Assembly (NCBI RefSeq): GCF_900110105.1
Contig: NZ_FOCL01000005.1
Span: 434,001 to 498,000, forward strand
DNA length: 64,000 nt
DNA from: Mucilaginibacter gossypiicola
Lineage (GTDB): Bacteria; Bacteroidota; Bacteroidia; Sphingobacteriales; Sphingobacteriaceae
Direction of reading: 5' to 3'
Position numbers and translations under genes: made by a program. Shown one piece after another: positions 10,066-19,596 of this stretch (position 1 is the first letter of the stretch; the number at the start of each line of letters is the position of its first letter). Below the pieces are notes generated by a model. It did not search any database. It was not told the DNA's origin and saw only the letters and a list, made by a program, of their open reading frames with translations.

Positions 10066-11589
10066 ATGAATAGTATTATGAAACGATTTTTATGTGCATT
10101 CCTGATTTTACTTGCCGGGAGCTTGATCCTGCCGGGTTGTAAAAAGTTTTTAAACGTTACACCGATAGATAACCTGTCGGGTAATAATTATTGGCAAAGC
10201 AAAAAGGATGTGGAGGCTTTTACGCTGGGTATTTACAACCAGTTCAGGGAAAATACACTGAGCACGCCTTATTTTGCCACCACCGGCGATCTGCGCTGCA
10301 GTCCGGCTGTCATGACGCCCGGTTTAGGCCGTACCTATATTACCTATATAGCTACCAATGATCTCCGCAGCCTGCTCAACAATACCGATCCTTACTATAG
10401 TGACCTTTTTCATTACGTTAACCTTACCAAGTGGACGGGCTGGTATAAAATGATCCAGTCGGCTAATATTCTGTATGTACAGGCCGGTACGGTGACCGCC
10501 CTTTCAGATGCTGATAAAAAGCAATATCGTGCCGAAGCTGTGTTTCTGCGCAATCTGGCTTATTTGTTTTTGGTACGCCAGTTTGGCGATGTTCCTTATT
10601 ACACCAAGGCCTATAACCAGGACGCGCTGCCTCGGATGCCGATGGTGCAGGTGCTCAACAATTGTATTGCCGATATGATGGCCGTGAAAAATGATCTGCC
10701 ATGGACCTATGACGATCCATCGCTGGTGGGCATAAGGGCTATGCGCGGCGGTGCCGATGCTTTACTCATGCACCTCAATATGTGGGCTGCCGGTTTTGAT
10801 GATGCTAACAAAACAAAATATTATACCGCTGTAGATAACCTGGGTGCCGAAATAATGGGGAATAACAGCTATGCACTGTTGCCGCTATCGCGAAGCAAGG
10901 AGATCTTTAAAGGCCGTACCAAGGAGAGTTTGTTTGAAGTGCTCCGTAGCCTTAACTACGGTGAGTATTCAACCGGCGACTATCTGTACAACACTTTTAC
11001 CGATATGGTTTTGCATTACCCGCACAAGCCGGTAAAATCAATTACCAAAAGCTATATCTACTACAACAGCAAGTTCATAACCAAACTGTATCCCTTAAAT
11101 GCACCTGATAAAAGGGCTACCACCTGGTTTGATCCGGCTACCCTTTATGCCACCGACGGTTCATGGGAGTTGCTGAAGTTCGTGAACATTTTTGCCGCCG
11201 AAGGCGAAGACGTACTGCCCGATGATGACCTGATGGTTTTCCGCCTGCCGGATGCCATCCTCCTTCGCGCCGAGGCGCAGGCCGAACTGGGTAACGATGC
11301 TGCTGCGCAAACTACGCTCAACGTAGTTAGGGCCAGGGCCGAAGCTAATCCTGTTACCGACATAGGTAAAGACCTTAAAGATGATATCTGGTATGAACGT
11401 GCCCGCGAACTGATGGGCGAAGGGCATTACTACTATGACCTGGTGCGTACTAAAAAAGTACTGGATAAAGAGTATTGCTATCATCCTATCCCGGTTGAGG
11501 ATTTCAAAGCAGGAGCCTGGGCATGGCCAATTGACAAAAGCGCTTTGGTTAATAACCCATACATCACCCTAAATAGTTTCTGGCAATAA
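10066..11589 (+). CDS. SusD/RagB-family surface lipoprotein
   Basis: Partner of the preceding SusC; the genes are 7 bp apart. The protein has 507 aa with a lipobox at Cys25 (LPGCKK). SusD helices are seen at EAVFLRNLAYLFLVRQFGDV, and the C-terminal signature ERARELMGEGHYYYDLVRT is present. Start ATG 10066 was chosen; an alternative ATG at 10078 would still give a signal peptide. Sequence similarity to the first SusD is limited to the family motifs, so the two importers may bind different ligands or different parts of one ligand. Confidence 0.94.
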   Translation: MNSIMKRFLCAFLILLAGSLILPGCKKFLNVTPIDNLSGNNYWQSKKDVEAFTLGIYNQFRENTLSTPYFATTGDLRCSPAVMTPGLGRTYITYIATNDLRSLLNNTDPYYSDLFHYVNLTKWTGWYKMIQSANILYVQAGTVTALSDADKKQYRAEAVFLRNLAYLFLVRQFGDVPYYTKAYNQDALPRMPMVQVLNNCIADMMAVKNDLPWTYDDPSLVGIRAMRGGADALLMHLNMWAAGFDDANKTKYYTAVDNLGAEIMGNNSYALLPLSRSKEIFKGRTKESLFEVLRSLNYGEYSTGDYLYNTFTDMVLHYPHKPVKSITKSYIYYNSKFITKLYPLNAPDKRATTWFDPATLYATDGSWELLKFVNIFAAEGEDVLPDDDLMVFRLPDAILLRAEAQAELGNDAAAQTTLNVVRARAEANPVTDIGKDLKDDIWYERARELMGEGHYYYDLVRTKKVLDKEYCYHPIPVEDFKAGAWAWPIDKSALVNNPYITLNSFWQ

Positions 11590-11608
11590 TATTAATACAA
11601 AACATATC

Positions 11609-12328
11609 ATGTACAAGATCATAAAAACAATTATAGCCGTATTCATTATCGCTGCCTGTTTCCTGGCAGGGTGTAAAAAAGATAGTTATTACTACGATAC
11701 GGGCGTTCACCAGGCCAAGTATGACGGTACCATTTTAGATTACCTGAAAGCTAAACCTTTCATTTTCGATAGCCTGGTGCTGGCTATTAAAGTCGCCGGC
11801 ATGGAAGATGTTTTTCAAAAGGAAAACGTAACCTTTTTTGCGCCTCCCAGCTCATGCATTCACAAGGCCATAGTAAACCTCAATACCGATCTGCGCAATA
11901 ACGGAAAAGACACCGTATCACAGCTGGGTCAGGTACAGCCACAGGTTTGGAAAGATATGCTTTCCGAATACTTGTTTAAAGGCACCTATCTGTTAAAGGA
12001 CATTCCGCAAATTGACACGCTTGCGCTTTCGGCGTTCCCCGGCCAGGGTTATGTTTCATACGGTGGCCGCACCATGAACATCGGTGTGTTTTACAACAGT
12101 GCCAACGGGGTAAAATATGTTGGTTACAGGCAGCTTATCTTATCCTTCATTCCTGATTTTTCAAACCCAACGGTGGGTTTGCTTAACGTACCCATTGCAA
12201 CTTCTGATATCCAGCCTACAAACGGGGTTATCCACGCTTTACAGTTTCAGAACCATGTGCTGGGTTTTGACAGTCGACGGTTTATTACGGCGGCCGAATC
12301 GGCAGGGATCAGTAAGCCGACGCAATAA
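11609..12328 (+). CDS. FAS1 (fasciclin-like) domain lipoprotein, copy 2
   Basis: Lipoprotein of 239 aa, lipobox LAGC (Cys22) followed by KK. The FAS1-like region carries ILDYLKAKPFIFDSLVLAI and NVTFFAPPSS, the latter the FAS1 strand-turn motif, and TNGVIHALQFQN near the end matches the FAS1 H2 pattern (nGviHvid). It follows SusD by 19 bp, mirroring copy 1. The H2 motif is better preserved here than in copy 1. It is a probable structural or binding subunit of the second surface complex. Confidence 0.83.
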   Translation: MYKIIKTIIAVFIIAACFLAGCKKDSYYYDTGVHQAKYDGTILDYLKAKPFIFDSLVLAIKVAGMEDVFQKENVTFFAPPSSCIHKAIVNLNTDLRNNGKDTVSQLGQVQPQVWKDMLSEYLFKGTYLLKDIPQIDTLALSAFPGQGYVSYGGRTMNIGVFYNSANGVKYVGYRQLILSFIPDFSNPTVGLLNVPIATSDIQPTNGVIHALQFQNHVLGFDSRRFITAAESAGISKPTQ

Positions 12329-12362
12329 TAACCGGGGGATAAATTATATAAATACTTAAGAA

Positions 12363-13988
12363 ATGATCATGATATCAAACCTTATAAAAAACACCGGCAG
12401 CAAGCTCATGAAAATGGGGTTGGTATTGCTTGTAATTGCACAGGTTTCCTGTAAAAAATCTTCGATATTACAGGAAGATCCTTATGGAGGCGGAAAATCG
12501 CCCCTGGGCATTAAATTCACCGGCGAGGAGCCTACACCCAGCAGTGGCAGCTCGGGCGATGCCGTGACTTTTAAAATAAAAGGCCTGCTTAGCCATAAAG
12601 ACAATTTTCAGTTCCTGGTTAATGAAATTGAAGCCAAAGTAACAGCCCTTACCGATAGTACGGTTACCGTAACCATTCCTGATAATGCAAGCTCGGGAGG
12701 TACCACTGTTATTGCCGACGGGCAATCATTTTTTGGCCCTAAGTTCACTGTGGATGGGAAGGTGTCTATCGATGCCTCCTTTAAAGCGGTAAATGGTACC
12801 AACGGTGCAATAAATGACCTTTTGCAAACGCCCGATGGTAATTACCTGTTAGTTGGCGGCTTCACCAATTTTGAGAGCCAGGCACCTTCAACGCCGATAA
12901 ACCATATCCTGCTTATCACGCGCGACGGCGATTTTAAACCCGATCTTAATGCCGGCACCGGTAGCGATGGTACCCTGCAAACCGTAAATAGGCTTGATAA
13001 CGGGCAATATATTGTGGGTGGTTTGTTATCCACTTTCAATAATCGGAAGGGTATCAACGGCATCACCCGTTTAAATATCGACGGCTCTTTAGATTCGGCT
13101 GCTATTGAGGTCATCAATCTTAAACCGCAGATCCCAAACCTGGGTCTTGATACTGTGGCTGCATTTAATGGCGGCGTGTTTGGTACGGTTGTAAAGAGCT
13201 TTGTAAGGGAGGGCAAAATTACCATACTGGGTAATTACCAAAATTATGTGAAGTATTTCTACCCGCGCTCAACCCGCGATTTTAAAGTAGCCGACGTTAC
13301 CAAAATGAACCAGATAGCCCGCCTTACCCAGGACGGCACCATGGATTCTACCTATAATTACAACCCCGGCACCAGGCAGGGTTATGCGGGCGGTAATGGC
13401 GATATAAATGATGCCTTTATGCAGGCCGACGGTAAAATTATAGCTGTCGGGGCTTTCTCCACCTTTAATGGCTTGCCTGCCAACCACATTGTACGCCTTA
13501 ACACCGATGGCTCTGTTGATGCAACCTTTGCTTCGGGTACGGGTGCTGATGGTCCGGTTACTTCGATCCGTTACAATGCCACTACTGGTAAAATGATCCT
13601 TGCAGGTTCATTTAAAACCTATGGAGGTAAAACCAGGAGTGGCGTGGTGCTCCTTAATGCTGATGGCAGTGTTGACGATACCTTTCAGTTTGGTGAGCTC
13701 ACCGGTGGGGTGCCCAATTTTGCGGCACAGCTAAATAATGGCAAGGTGCTTATCTCTGGCAACTTTAACAAATACAACAGCATCATCAGGCAGGGCTTCA
13801 TGGTCCTAAATGCCGATGGCTCGCTGGCTGCCGGTTATAACAATACGGGGGCCTTTCAGGGGCGTATAACCAAGGTGGTTGAAACTACTTCGGCCCTGGG
13901 CAACCCGGCAGTGATACTGGTGGGCGACTTTAACAAGTTTGATAACACCAAAGTAGGTAACATAGTGCGTGTTGAGTTGAAAAAATAA
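12363..13988 (+). CDS. TIG-domain lipoprotein with delta-60 (DUF5122) repeat propeller, DUF5008-like
   Basis: Lipoprotein of 541 aa; signal peptide with Cys30 (VSCKK). An IPT/TIG-like immunoglobulin fold is likely at about 50-135 (GDAVTFKIKG, then TDSTVTVTIPDNASSG). From about residue 145 there are repeats of the delta-60/DUF5122 type: RLNTDGSVDATFASGTGADG, LLNADGSVDDTFQFG and VLNADGSLAAGY, each followed by GKMILAGSF-like strands, as expected for a beta-propeller. The family name DUF5008 is from memory. It lies 34 bp after the FAS1 gene and 28 bp before the LamG lipoprotein. A substrate-capturing surface protein is the likely role (inference). Confidence 0.75.
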   Translation: MIMISNLIKNTGSKLMKMGLVLLVIAQVSCKKSSILQEDPYGGGKSPLGIKFTGEEPTPSSGSSGDAVTFKIKGLLSHKDNFQFLVNEIEAKVTALTDSTVTVTIPDNASSGGTTVIADGQSFFGPKFTVDGKVSIDASFKAVNGTNGAINDLLQTPDGNYLLVGGFTNFESQAPSTPINHILLITRDGDFKPDLNAGTGSDGTLQTVNRLDNGQYIVGGLLSTFNNRKGINGITRLNIDGSLDSAAIEVINLKPQIPNLGLDTVAAFNGGVFGTVVKSFVREGKITILGNYQNYVKYFYPRSTRDFKVADVTKMNQIARLTQDGTMDSTYNYNPGTRQGYAGGNGDINDAFMQADGKIIAVGAFSTFNGLPANHIVRLNTDGSVDATFASGTGADGPVTSIRYNATTGKMILAGSFKTYGGKTRSGVVLLNADGSVDDTFQFGELTGGVPNFAAQLNNGKVLISGNFNKYNSIIRQGFMVLNADGSLAAGYNNTGAFQGRITKVVETTSALGNPAVILVGDFNKFDNTKVGNIVRVELKK

Positions 13989-14016
13989 GTGGGATACCAA
14001 TAATAACAGTAACGAA

Positions 14017-15744
14017 ATGAAAAAATATACCTTCAAAAAGCAGGGGAAAAACCTGGCGGTGGCGGCAGTGCTTGCACTACTGGCAACAATGCTGTTTACC
14101 TGTAACAAGGATTTTCCAAACAAGCTCAAAGATGCTTCAAAGAATGATACGCTGGGCATCAATGTAAAAACGCGTAAAGTGCTATACATTATTGTCGACG
14201 GTGTAAGGGGGCGTGCCTTACGCTCGCTCAGTGCGCCCAATATTTCTAAAATAGTAAAGAACTCCATTTACGCTTATGACGCATTAAGCGATTATGGCAG
14301 CAATACCGTAACCAATGCAGGCGCATGGGCAAATATGATAACCGGGGTTACGGCCGATAAACACAAGGTTACCACCGATGATTTTGCCGGGAATAACCTT
14401 GCCGCTTATCCTACCTTGTTTGCCAGGTTAAAACAGGCTGGTGCGGGTTACCGCACAGTTTCCATCGCATCAACCGCAAGCTTTAATACCAACCTTGCCG
14501 GCGATGCTACTTATCAGAAAACCTATGAAGATGATGACGCTGCGGTTAAAGGCGCAGTAACCGACGAATTGCAAAAAGAAGATGCTAAACTGGTAGTTGC
14601 CCAGTTTCATAGTGCCGAGCTTGCGGGCGAGGCCAGCAGCTTTGAAGATGCTGATACAAAATATACCAGTGCCATCCTCAAAATTGACGGCTATGTTGGC
14701 GAGATCATGACAGCTTTAGCAGCCCGTAAAACCTATGCGGCCGAAAACTGGCTGGTGGTTATTGCATCAAATAAAGGTGGCGCTATTGAACCCGACCCAA
14801 ACAGCACCGATTTTACCTCTTATGCCGATGCAACCCGCAATAATTTTATTGTGTTTTACAACCCGCGTTTCAGTACACTGTTTGTGCCAAAGCCCGAAAC
14901 CGATAATATAGCTTATACTAATACCAGTATCACTTATGATTATGCCGGCTCAAAACGCCCCAATGCGTCATTGCAGGACCCAACCACATTCAATTTCGGT
15001 GTTTACGGCAATTTTACGGTGCAGGTGCTGATCAAAAGTCTGCCGGGTGAATTTTACTATCCTACGTTTTTATCAAAACGGGTTACGGCCTTTACCGGCG
15101 CGGGTTGGAATATGTTCCTGGAAGGTGATGCCTGGACACTTAACTCCTCGGTAGCCAGCCAGGCGCAGGGAACCACCATTAACGATGGTTTATGGCATAA
15201 GCTCACTGCAGTTTTTGACGGTACAAACAAAAAGGTAAGGGTATATACCGATGGCGTGCTTAACACCACTCGGGATATGAATGGTAACAACCCCAATAAC
15301 AACGCATCATTTAAATTGGGTTACATCCCAGGCAGCGAAGATGAAAGTGCTAACGTGCTCATGACCAACCTGCAGGTATATAATGTGGCGCTCACCACAC
15401 AGCAGATCTCTGATTACTCCTGCAAAACCAGTATTGATGAATCAAACCCTAATTATAAAGACCTTGTGGGCTACTGGCCGATGACCGAAGGCTCGGGCAA
15501 TTTGCTGAAAGAAAAAACTGGAAAAGGTGCCGACCTGCTGGTAGGTGCTAACGGTGATTGGGAAAACTTCAGCGACCTGAGCCCGGCCCTGTGCCCCGAT
15601 ATCAATACCTCGTTTTTTACCATGGTACCCAACAACGTTGATATCCCATTTGAAATTTACCAGTGGATGAGCATCACCATACCTGCATCATGGAAGCTGG
15701 ACGGCAGGTCATGGAACCCAGTTTACTCAGATATTAAACCATAA
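14017..15744 (+). CDS. lipoprotein with metal-site-degenerate alkaline-phosphatase fold plus LamG (DUF4983-like), copy 1
   Basis: Lipoprotein of 575 aa, Cys29 lipobox. Residues about 50-270 have the order of an alkaline-phosphatase/phosphodiesterase fold: IIVDG with Asp61, then SAPNISKIVKNS, then WANMITGVTADKH. However, the two later metal-binding clusters are altered. Where the family has D-x-x-x-H-x-x-G-type ligands, this protein has SAELAGE (199-205). Where it has DHG, it has NKGG (Asn252, Lys253). Catalysis is therefore unlikely. A LamG/concanavalin-like domain covers about 330-470 (DGLWHKLTAVFDG, VRVYTDGVLN), with a C-terminal module around GYWPMTEGSGN. A close paralogue lies at 17702. 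The likely role is binding glycans or glycoprotein, not hydrolysis. Confidence 0.75.
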   Translation: MKKYTFKKQGKNLAVAAVLALLATMLFTCNKDFPNKLKDASKNDTLGINVKTRKVLYIIVDGVRGRALRSLSAPNISKIVKNSIYAYDALSDYGSNTVTNAGAWANMITGVTADKHKVTTDDFAGNNLAAYPTLFARLKQAGAGYRTVSIASTASFNTNLAGDATYQKTYEDDDAAVKGAVTDELQKEDAKLVVAQFHSAELAGEASSFEDADTKYTSAILKIDGYVGEIMTALAARKTYAAENWLVVIASNKGGAIEPDPNSTDFTSYADATRNNFIVFYNPRFSTLFVPKPETDNIAYTNTSITYDYAGSKRPNASLQDPTTFNFGVYGNFTVQVLIKSLPGEFYYPTFLSKRVTAFTGAGWNMFLEGDAWTLNSSVASQAQGTTINDGLWHKLTAVFDGTNKKVRVYTDGVLNTTRDMNGNNPNNNASFKLGYIPGSEDESANVLMTNLQVYNVALTTQQISDYSCKTSIDESNPNYKDLVGYWPMTEGSGNLLKEKTGKGADLLVGANGDWENFSDLSPALCPDINTSFFTMVPNNVDIPFEIYQWMSITIPASWKLDGRSWNPVYSDIKP

Positions 15745-15756
15745 AACATCAGATAA

Positions 15757-17679
15757 ATGAGAAAGATATATTTAAGTATACTTTGTGCTGTTTTGCTTGC
15801 AGGAGCTATCTCCTGTAAAAAGTATGGTCATGAGTTTGAAGATGGCTACAATAAACCCGGCAGTACCACGCCGGTTGATATTACTGTTGATACAGCCATG
15901 TCGCAGGTTGACAGGTCTATGTATTCGCGGGCTCGTATTTTTCCGGGTCTGATCGATCCGGCCGAGCCGAGAGTTAAGGACGAGAAGTTTACGCTCGATC
16001 TTAACTTTTCGGCATCCAATGCCAGCATCTTGCGTATTTCGGTTGCACCCGAGCCGCAATTCAGCACAGGTTATTGGGCACCTGCCGGCGAACTGATAAA
16101 AATTATTGTTCCTGATGGCGTTAACGGCTTAAGCGTACAGGTTGGCGGGCATACTGATGACCTTACCGGGCAGGTAAGTATTCAGCGGGATCCTTTGATC
16201 TATACCGTAAAAGCCCTGTTTCCGGGTGTTAATTATGTACGCAACGTATACGGCGGTACTATTTATATCCGCGCATCATTTGCTATCGCCGCTCCGGTTC
16301 AATTTACCATAACCGGAGCTGCAAAACAGCCCGATTTTGTGCTGGGTACAAGTAACAATGCCACCTGGATGGCGCAGGTAAAGGCATCAACTGTACCCTG
16401 GCTGGAACTGCGCTCAAAGCGGGTGATATTTTTGATCCCCAGAGATTTCCTGATCAAAAACTTCAACTCGGCAAATGCACTTACCGATCCAACTGCCTTG
16501 ATGACTGCCTGGAACAACGTTTTTGAGTTGGATTATAACGGCTGGATGGGCCTTTCAGATAACAGCACCGATCTGCGCGATAAAAGTCCGCAGGGGGCAT
16601 GGCGTGAGGTGCTGGATATTCAGCCAAGTGTAGGTTATGGCCACAACGGTTTCCCGGTAGTGGCTACTATGGATAATGAATGGTTTAACAGCGTGGTAAG
16701 TATCGATCAGCTTTTGCATGGCGCAAACTGGGGTACTTACCATGAGTTTGGGCACAACTGCCAGCAAGGTAATATATGGAGCTGGAGCACGCTCGGCGAA
16801 ACCACCAACAACTTGTTCAGCTTTAAAGTGGCCCATCGTAATGGTGCCGATTTTTCTATTCAGCATGGCGACGATTGGGTGCAACCTGCACTGGATTTTG
16901 CCGAGACCAATAATGATCCGGCAAACTTCAATACGGTTGATGCCATGAACGATCCCTTCAGGAGGATAGTTCCTTTTCTGCAAATCTTTGAACTTTACGG
17001 CTATGATGCCATGACCTACCTGTACACAGCAGCAAGGCATGCCCCGCGTTTATCAAATACCGACCAGGACAAGCAGGATTTTGTGTACGAACGCTTTTCG
17101 GAGTTTGCCAAAACCGATCTGAAACCGTTTTTTGATGCCTGGGGAATTAGCGTATCTTCTCAATCAAAGCAAACCATCAGTGCTAAATATCCGCTGCTTA
17201 CAAAAAAAATATGGACGTACAACCCTATGACCAAACAAGGTGGCACGGCTGATATTACTTATAAAACAAGCATAACCGTAAGCTCGGAAGAAACAACCGG
17301 CGAAGGGGCTATTAATGGCCATGCTGCTGCTTTAATCGACGGCAATAACAATACCTATTGGCATTCGCAATGGTATTACGCAACGGCAGTATATCCTTAT
17401 ACGCTGGTGTTAAATGCAGGCGGGCCAGTTACAGCCAAGGGCATGTATTTCGTTCCGCGAAACAGTACAGCGCAAAGGCCAAAAAACATTGACATATATA
17501 CCAGTACCGATAATGTAAACTGGACGTTTGTTGGCTCAACCATCATTGCTAACGCTTTTGCCCGGTATGAGTACCTGTTCCCGGCCAGTAAAACCGCCCA
17601 GTACTACAAAGTGATACTGAAAGATGCCTGGACAAATACACCAAACGCGGCCCTGGCAGAGATGAACCTAATTAAATAA
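15757..17679 (+). CDS. M60-family (enhancin/mucinase-type) metallopeptidase lipoprotein with F5/8 C-like domain
   Basis: Zinc peptidase expected to cut glycosylated proteins at the cell surface. Cys20 is the lipobox (ISCKK). After an N-terminal beta domain comes the gluzincin site HEFGH (His329, Glu330, His333) with Glu348 in LGETTNN, giving HEXXH-X14-E, which fits the M60 pattern HEXXHX(8-28)E. The segment WGTYHEFGHNCQ is characteristic. Residues about 500-640 form a discoidin/F5-8C-like module (ALIDGNNNTYWHSQW, then TSTDNVNWTFVGS). It lies 12 bp downstream of copy 1 and 22 bp upstream of copy 2 of the pseudo-phosphatase/LamG lipoproteins. It is the only enzyme of the locus with an intact active site. 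M60 enzymes are known to target mucin-type glycoproteins; the substrate here is inferred. Confidence 0.9.
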   Translation: MRKIYLSILCAVLLAGAISCKKYGHEFEDGYNKPGSTTPVDITVDTAMSQVDRSMYSRARIFPGLIDPAEPRVKDEKFTLDLNFSASNASILRISVAPEPQFSTGYWAPAGELIKIIVPDGVNGLSVQVGGHTDDLTGQVSIQRDPLIYTVKALFPGVNYVRNVYGGTIYIRASFAIAAPVQFTITGAAKQPDFVLGTSNNATWMAQVKASTVPWLELRSKRVIFLIPRDFLIKNFNSANALTDPTALMTAWNNVFELDYNGWMGLSDNSTDLRDKSPQGAWREVLDIQPSVGYGHNGFPVVATMDNEWFNSVVSIDQLLHGANWGTYHEFGHNCQQGNIWSWSTLGETTNNLFSFKVAHRNGADFSIQHGDDWVQPALDFAETNNDPANFNTVDAMNDPFRRIVPFLQIFELYGYDAMTYLYTAARHAPRLSNTDQDKQDFVYERFSEFAKTDLKPFFDAWGISVSSQSKQTISAKYPLLTKKIWTYNPMTKQGGTADITYKTSITVSSEETTGEGAINGHAAALIDGNNNTYWHSQWYYATAVYPYTLVLNAGGPVTAKGMYFVPRNSTAQRPKNIDIYTSTDNVNWTFVGSTIIANAFARYEYLFPASKTAQYYKVILKDAWTNTPNAALAEMNLIK

Positions 17680-17701
17680 TCAGCCAATCATTAACAAACC
17701 A

Positions 17702-19402
17702 ATGATGATAAATTATAAAAACAAAAGCATTATCCTTTGCAGCCTTGCTTTGCTATCGCTGATGGTATTTAATGCCTGTAAAAAATATGATAACCCACCG
17801 CAGATATTTGAAGAGTATGGCGATGGGATTAACGGTAAGGCCGAAAGAAAAGTGCTCATCATCAATATTGATGGCCTCGCCGGAGCCGAGCTTGAAAAAG
17901 TAGCACCACCAAATATTGGTAACCTCATTAAAACGGGTAAGTACACTTATGGTGTACTTACGGATGCGGTTTCGTCGGATGCTGCTACATGGGCAAGTAT
18001 GATCACAGGTGTATCATCGGCAAAGCACAGTATCGTTGATGATACCTATATCCCCGTTGCCGACCCTGACGCCGAGCACGAAGTAAACACGGTTTACCCA
18101 ACATTTCTGTCAAGAATGCTGGATACCCGGCCCGAATTTAAAACTGTAACCATTACTACCGACGCGGCCCTGAATAAATACATGATCCATGCCGATCACC
18201 GTATTCTACCGGCAAATGATGAGGCTGTGAAAGATTCGGCTGTAAATATTGCTCAAAACAATGCAGCTAAGGCAATACTTGTTGATTTTAGGGCCGTGGA
18301 AACCGCCGGCAAAGCTGTAGGTTACAGCGCCGATTTAGCCGATTACAAGGCAGCCATTGAAAAAACTGATGGCTATATCGGTGAGATCACCAATGCTATC
18401 AAAGCCCGTAAAACCTACTCAACCGAAGATTGGCTGATCATTGTTACCACCAATCGCGGCGGTAGCGATACTAACCCTAAACCCGGATTTATTGTTTGTT
18501 CAAACCCCAGCCTTAAAACCCAGGCCATTACCAAATCGGGCTTTAATACCATGCATTTTAACGGTACTTCAACAAACGCCGTTATTAAGGCCGATAATGG
18601 CTTGTACGATGCCGGTACAGACAAGGACTTCACCATACAGCTCCAGATAAAAATGAATGCTGCAAATTATTACCCTGGCTTCTTTTCAAAAAGTACCGGT
18701 GTTGATGGTTCGGTTACTACCGGCTGGACACTATTTCAGCAAGGAGGTGATTATGGTGTGATTTTTGGCGGCTCGGCAAATGGCGGTAAGGGCAAAACGC
18801 AGATTTTAGCAGGCTCATCAATAGTTGATGGCAAATGGCATACGATCACCTTAACTGTAAAAACAAATGGCAGCGCAAGGACAGCGTCCCTTTATACAGA
18901 TGGCGTTTTAGCCAACTCAGGCGATATTTCGGCTACCAAAAATATCAGCACCTCAAACCCGCTTATCCTCGGGCATAAAAATGTTGACGGCAGCGACGCA
19001 CTCGATTTTTACGCCGCCGATGTGGAGTACTTTAACGTGGCGCTTGATGATGCAACCGTACAAGCTAATATTGCATTAAAAGATGTTACCAAGCATCCTT
19101 ATTATAAAAACCTTATTGGCTACTGGCCAATTGACGACGGTGGCGGCGGTGTGGTTTCAAACCTGGCACCCGTGGGCTATAATTTCCTGATGAAAGGGCA
19201 GTCTACCTGGGATGCCCTGGGCAATGATATCCCGGCAAGCCGTACCTCACAGAATGTGTCGGACGGAGCGGTTTCTATAGTAGCAACCGGCCCCGATGTA
19301 ACCGGCCTGATCTTTTACTGGCTAAAAGTGCCCGTTTCAAGCGATTGGAGCCTTGATGGGGTAGGCTGGTTGTCAAATTTCGAGTTGGAGTTTTTAAAAT
19401 AG
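17702..19402 (+). CDS. lipoprotein with metal-site-degenerate alkaline-phosphatase fold plus LamG (DUF4983-like), copy 2
   Basis: Paralogue of the 14017 gene product, 566 aa, Cys26 lipobox. The phosphodiesterase-fold landmarks are INIDG (Asp57), APPNIGNLIKTGKYTYGVLT and WASMITGVSSAKHS. The second metal cluster reads VETAGKAVGY instead of a D-x-x-H/G-H type motif, and the DHG ligand pair is replaced by Asn251-Arg252 (TTNRGG). A LamG domain follows at about 305-450 (DGKWHTITLTVKTNG, SLYTDGVLANSGD), then a GYWPIDDGGGG C-terminal module. It is the last gene of the plus-strand locus. That both copies lost the metal ligands with different replacement residues suggests long-standing binding-only function. 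Confidence 0.75.
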   Translation: MMINYKNKSIILCSLALLSLMVFNACKKYDNPPQIFEEYGDGINGKAERKVLIINIDGLAGAELEKVAPPNIGNLIKTGKYTYGVLTDAVSSDAATWASMITGVSSAKHSIVDDTYIPVADPDAEHEVNTVYPTFLSRMLDTRPEFKTVTITTDAALNKYMIHADHRILPANDEAVKDSAVNIAQNNAAKAILVDFRAVETAGKAVGYSADLADYKAAIEKTDGYIGEITNAIKARKTYSTEDWLIIVTTNRGGSDTNPKPGFIVCSNPSLKTQAITKSGFNTMHFNGTSTNAVIKADNGLYDAGTDKDFTIQLQIKMNAANYYPGFFSKSTGVDGSVTTGWTLFQQGGDYGVIFGGSANGGKGKTQILAGSSIVDGKWHTITLTVKTNGSARTASLYTDGVLANSGDISATKNISTSNPLILGHKNVDGSDALDFYAADVEYFNVALDDATVQANIALKDVTKHPYYKNLIGYWPIDDGGGGVVSNLAPVGYNFLMKGQSTWDALGNDIPASRTSQNVSDGAVSIVATGPDVTGLIFYWLKVPVSSDWSLDGVGWLSNFELEFLK

Positions 19403-19596
19403 CGTTTTTGAATTTTACGATGTAGCTAATTATTCAGCTATCCCGATTAAGTGGATTGCGAACACCCACATCGTTACTTTTTCAACCAGTTTAAAATTTC
19501 TGATAATTGCTGATTTTTTGGGAAAGTTTTGCGCTCCAGTTTTAGAATTAAAATATCTTTTATTGGTTTTATAATAAGAAAGTTATATCAATAAAA

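Noticed and set aside
14017..19402. active phosphodiesterases or sulfatases beside the M60 peptidase
   Set aside because: The fold order is right but the DHG and second-cluster metal ligands are replaced, so an enzyme call is not supported.
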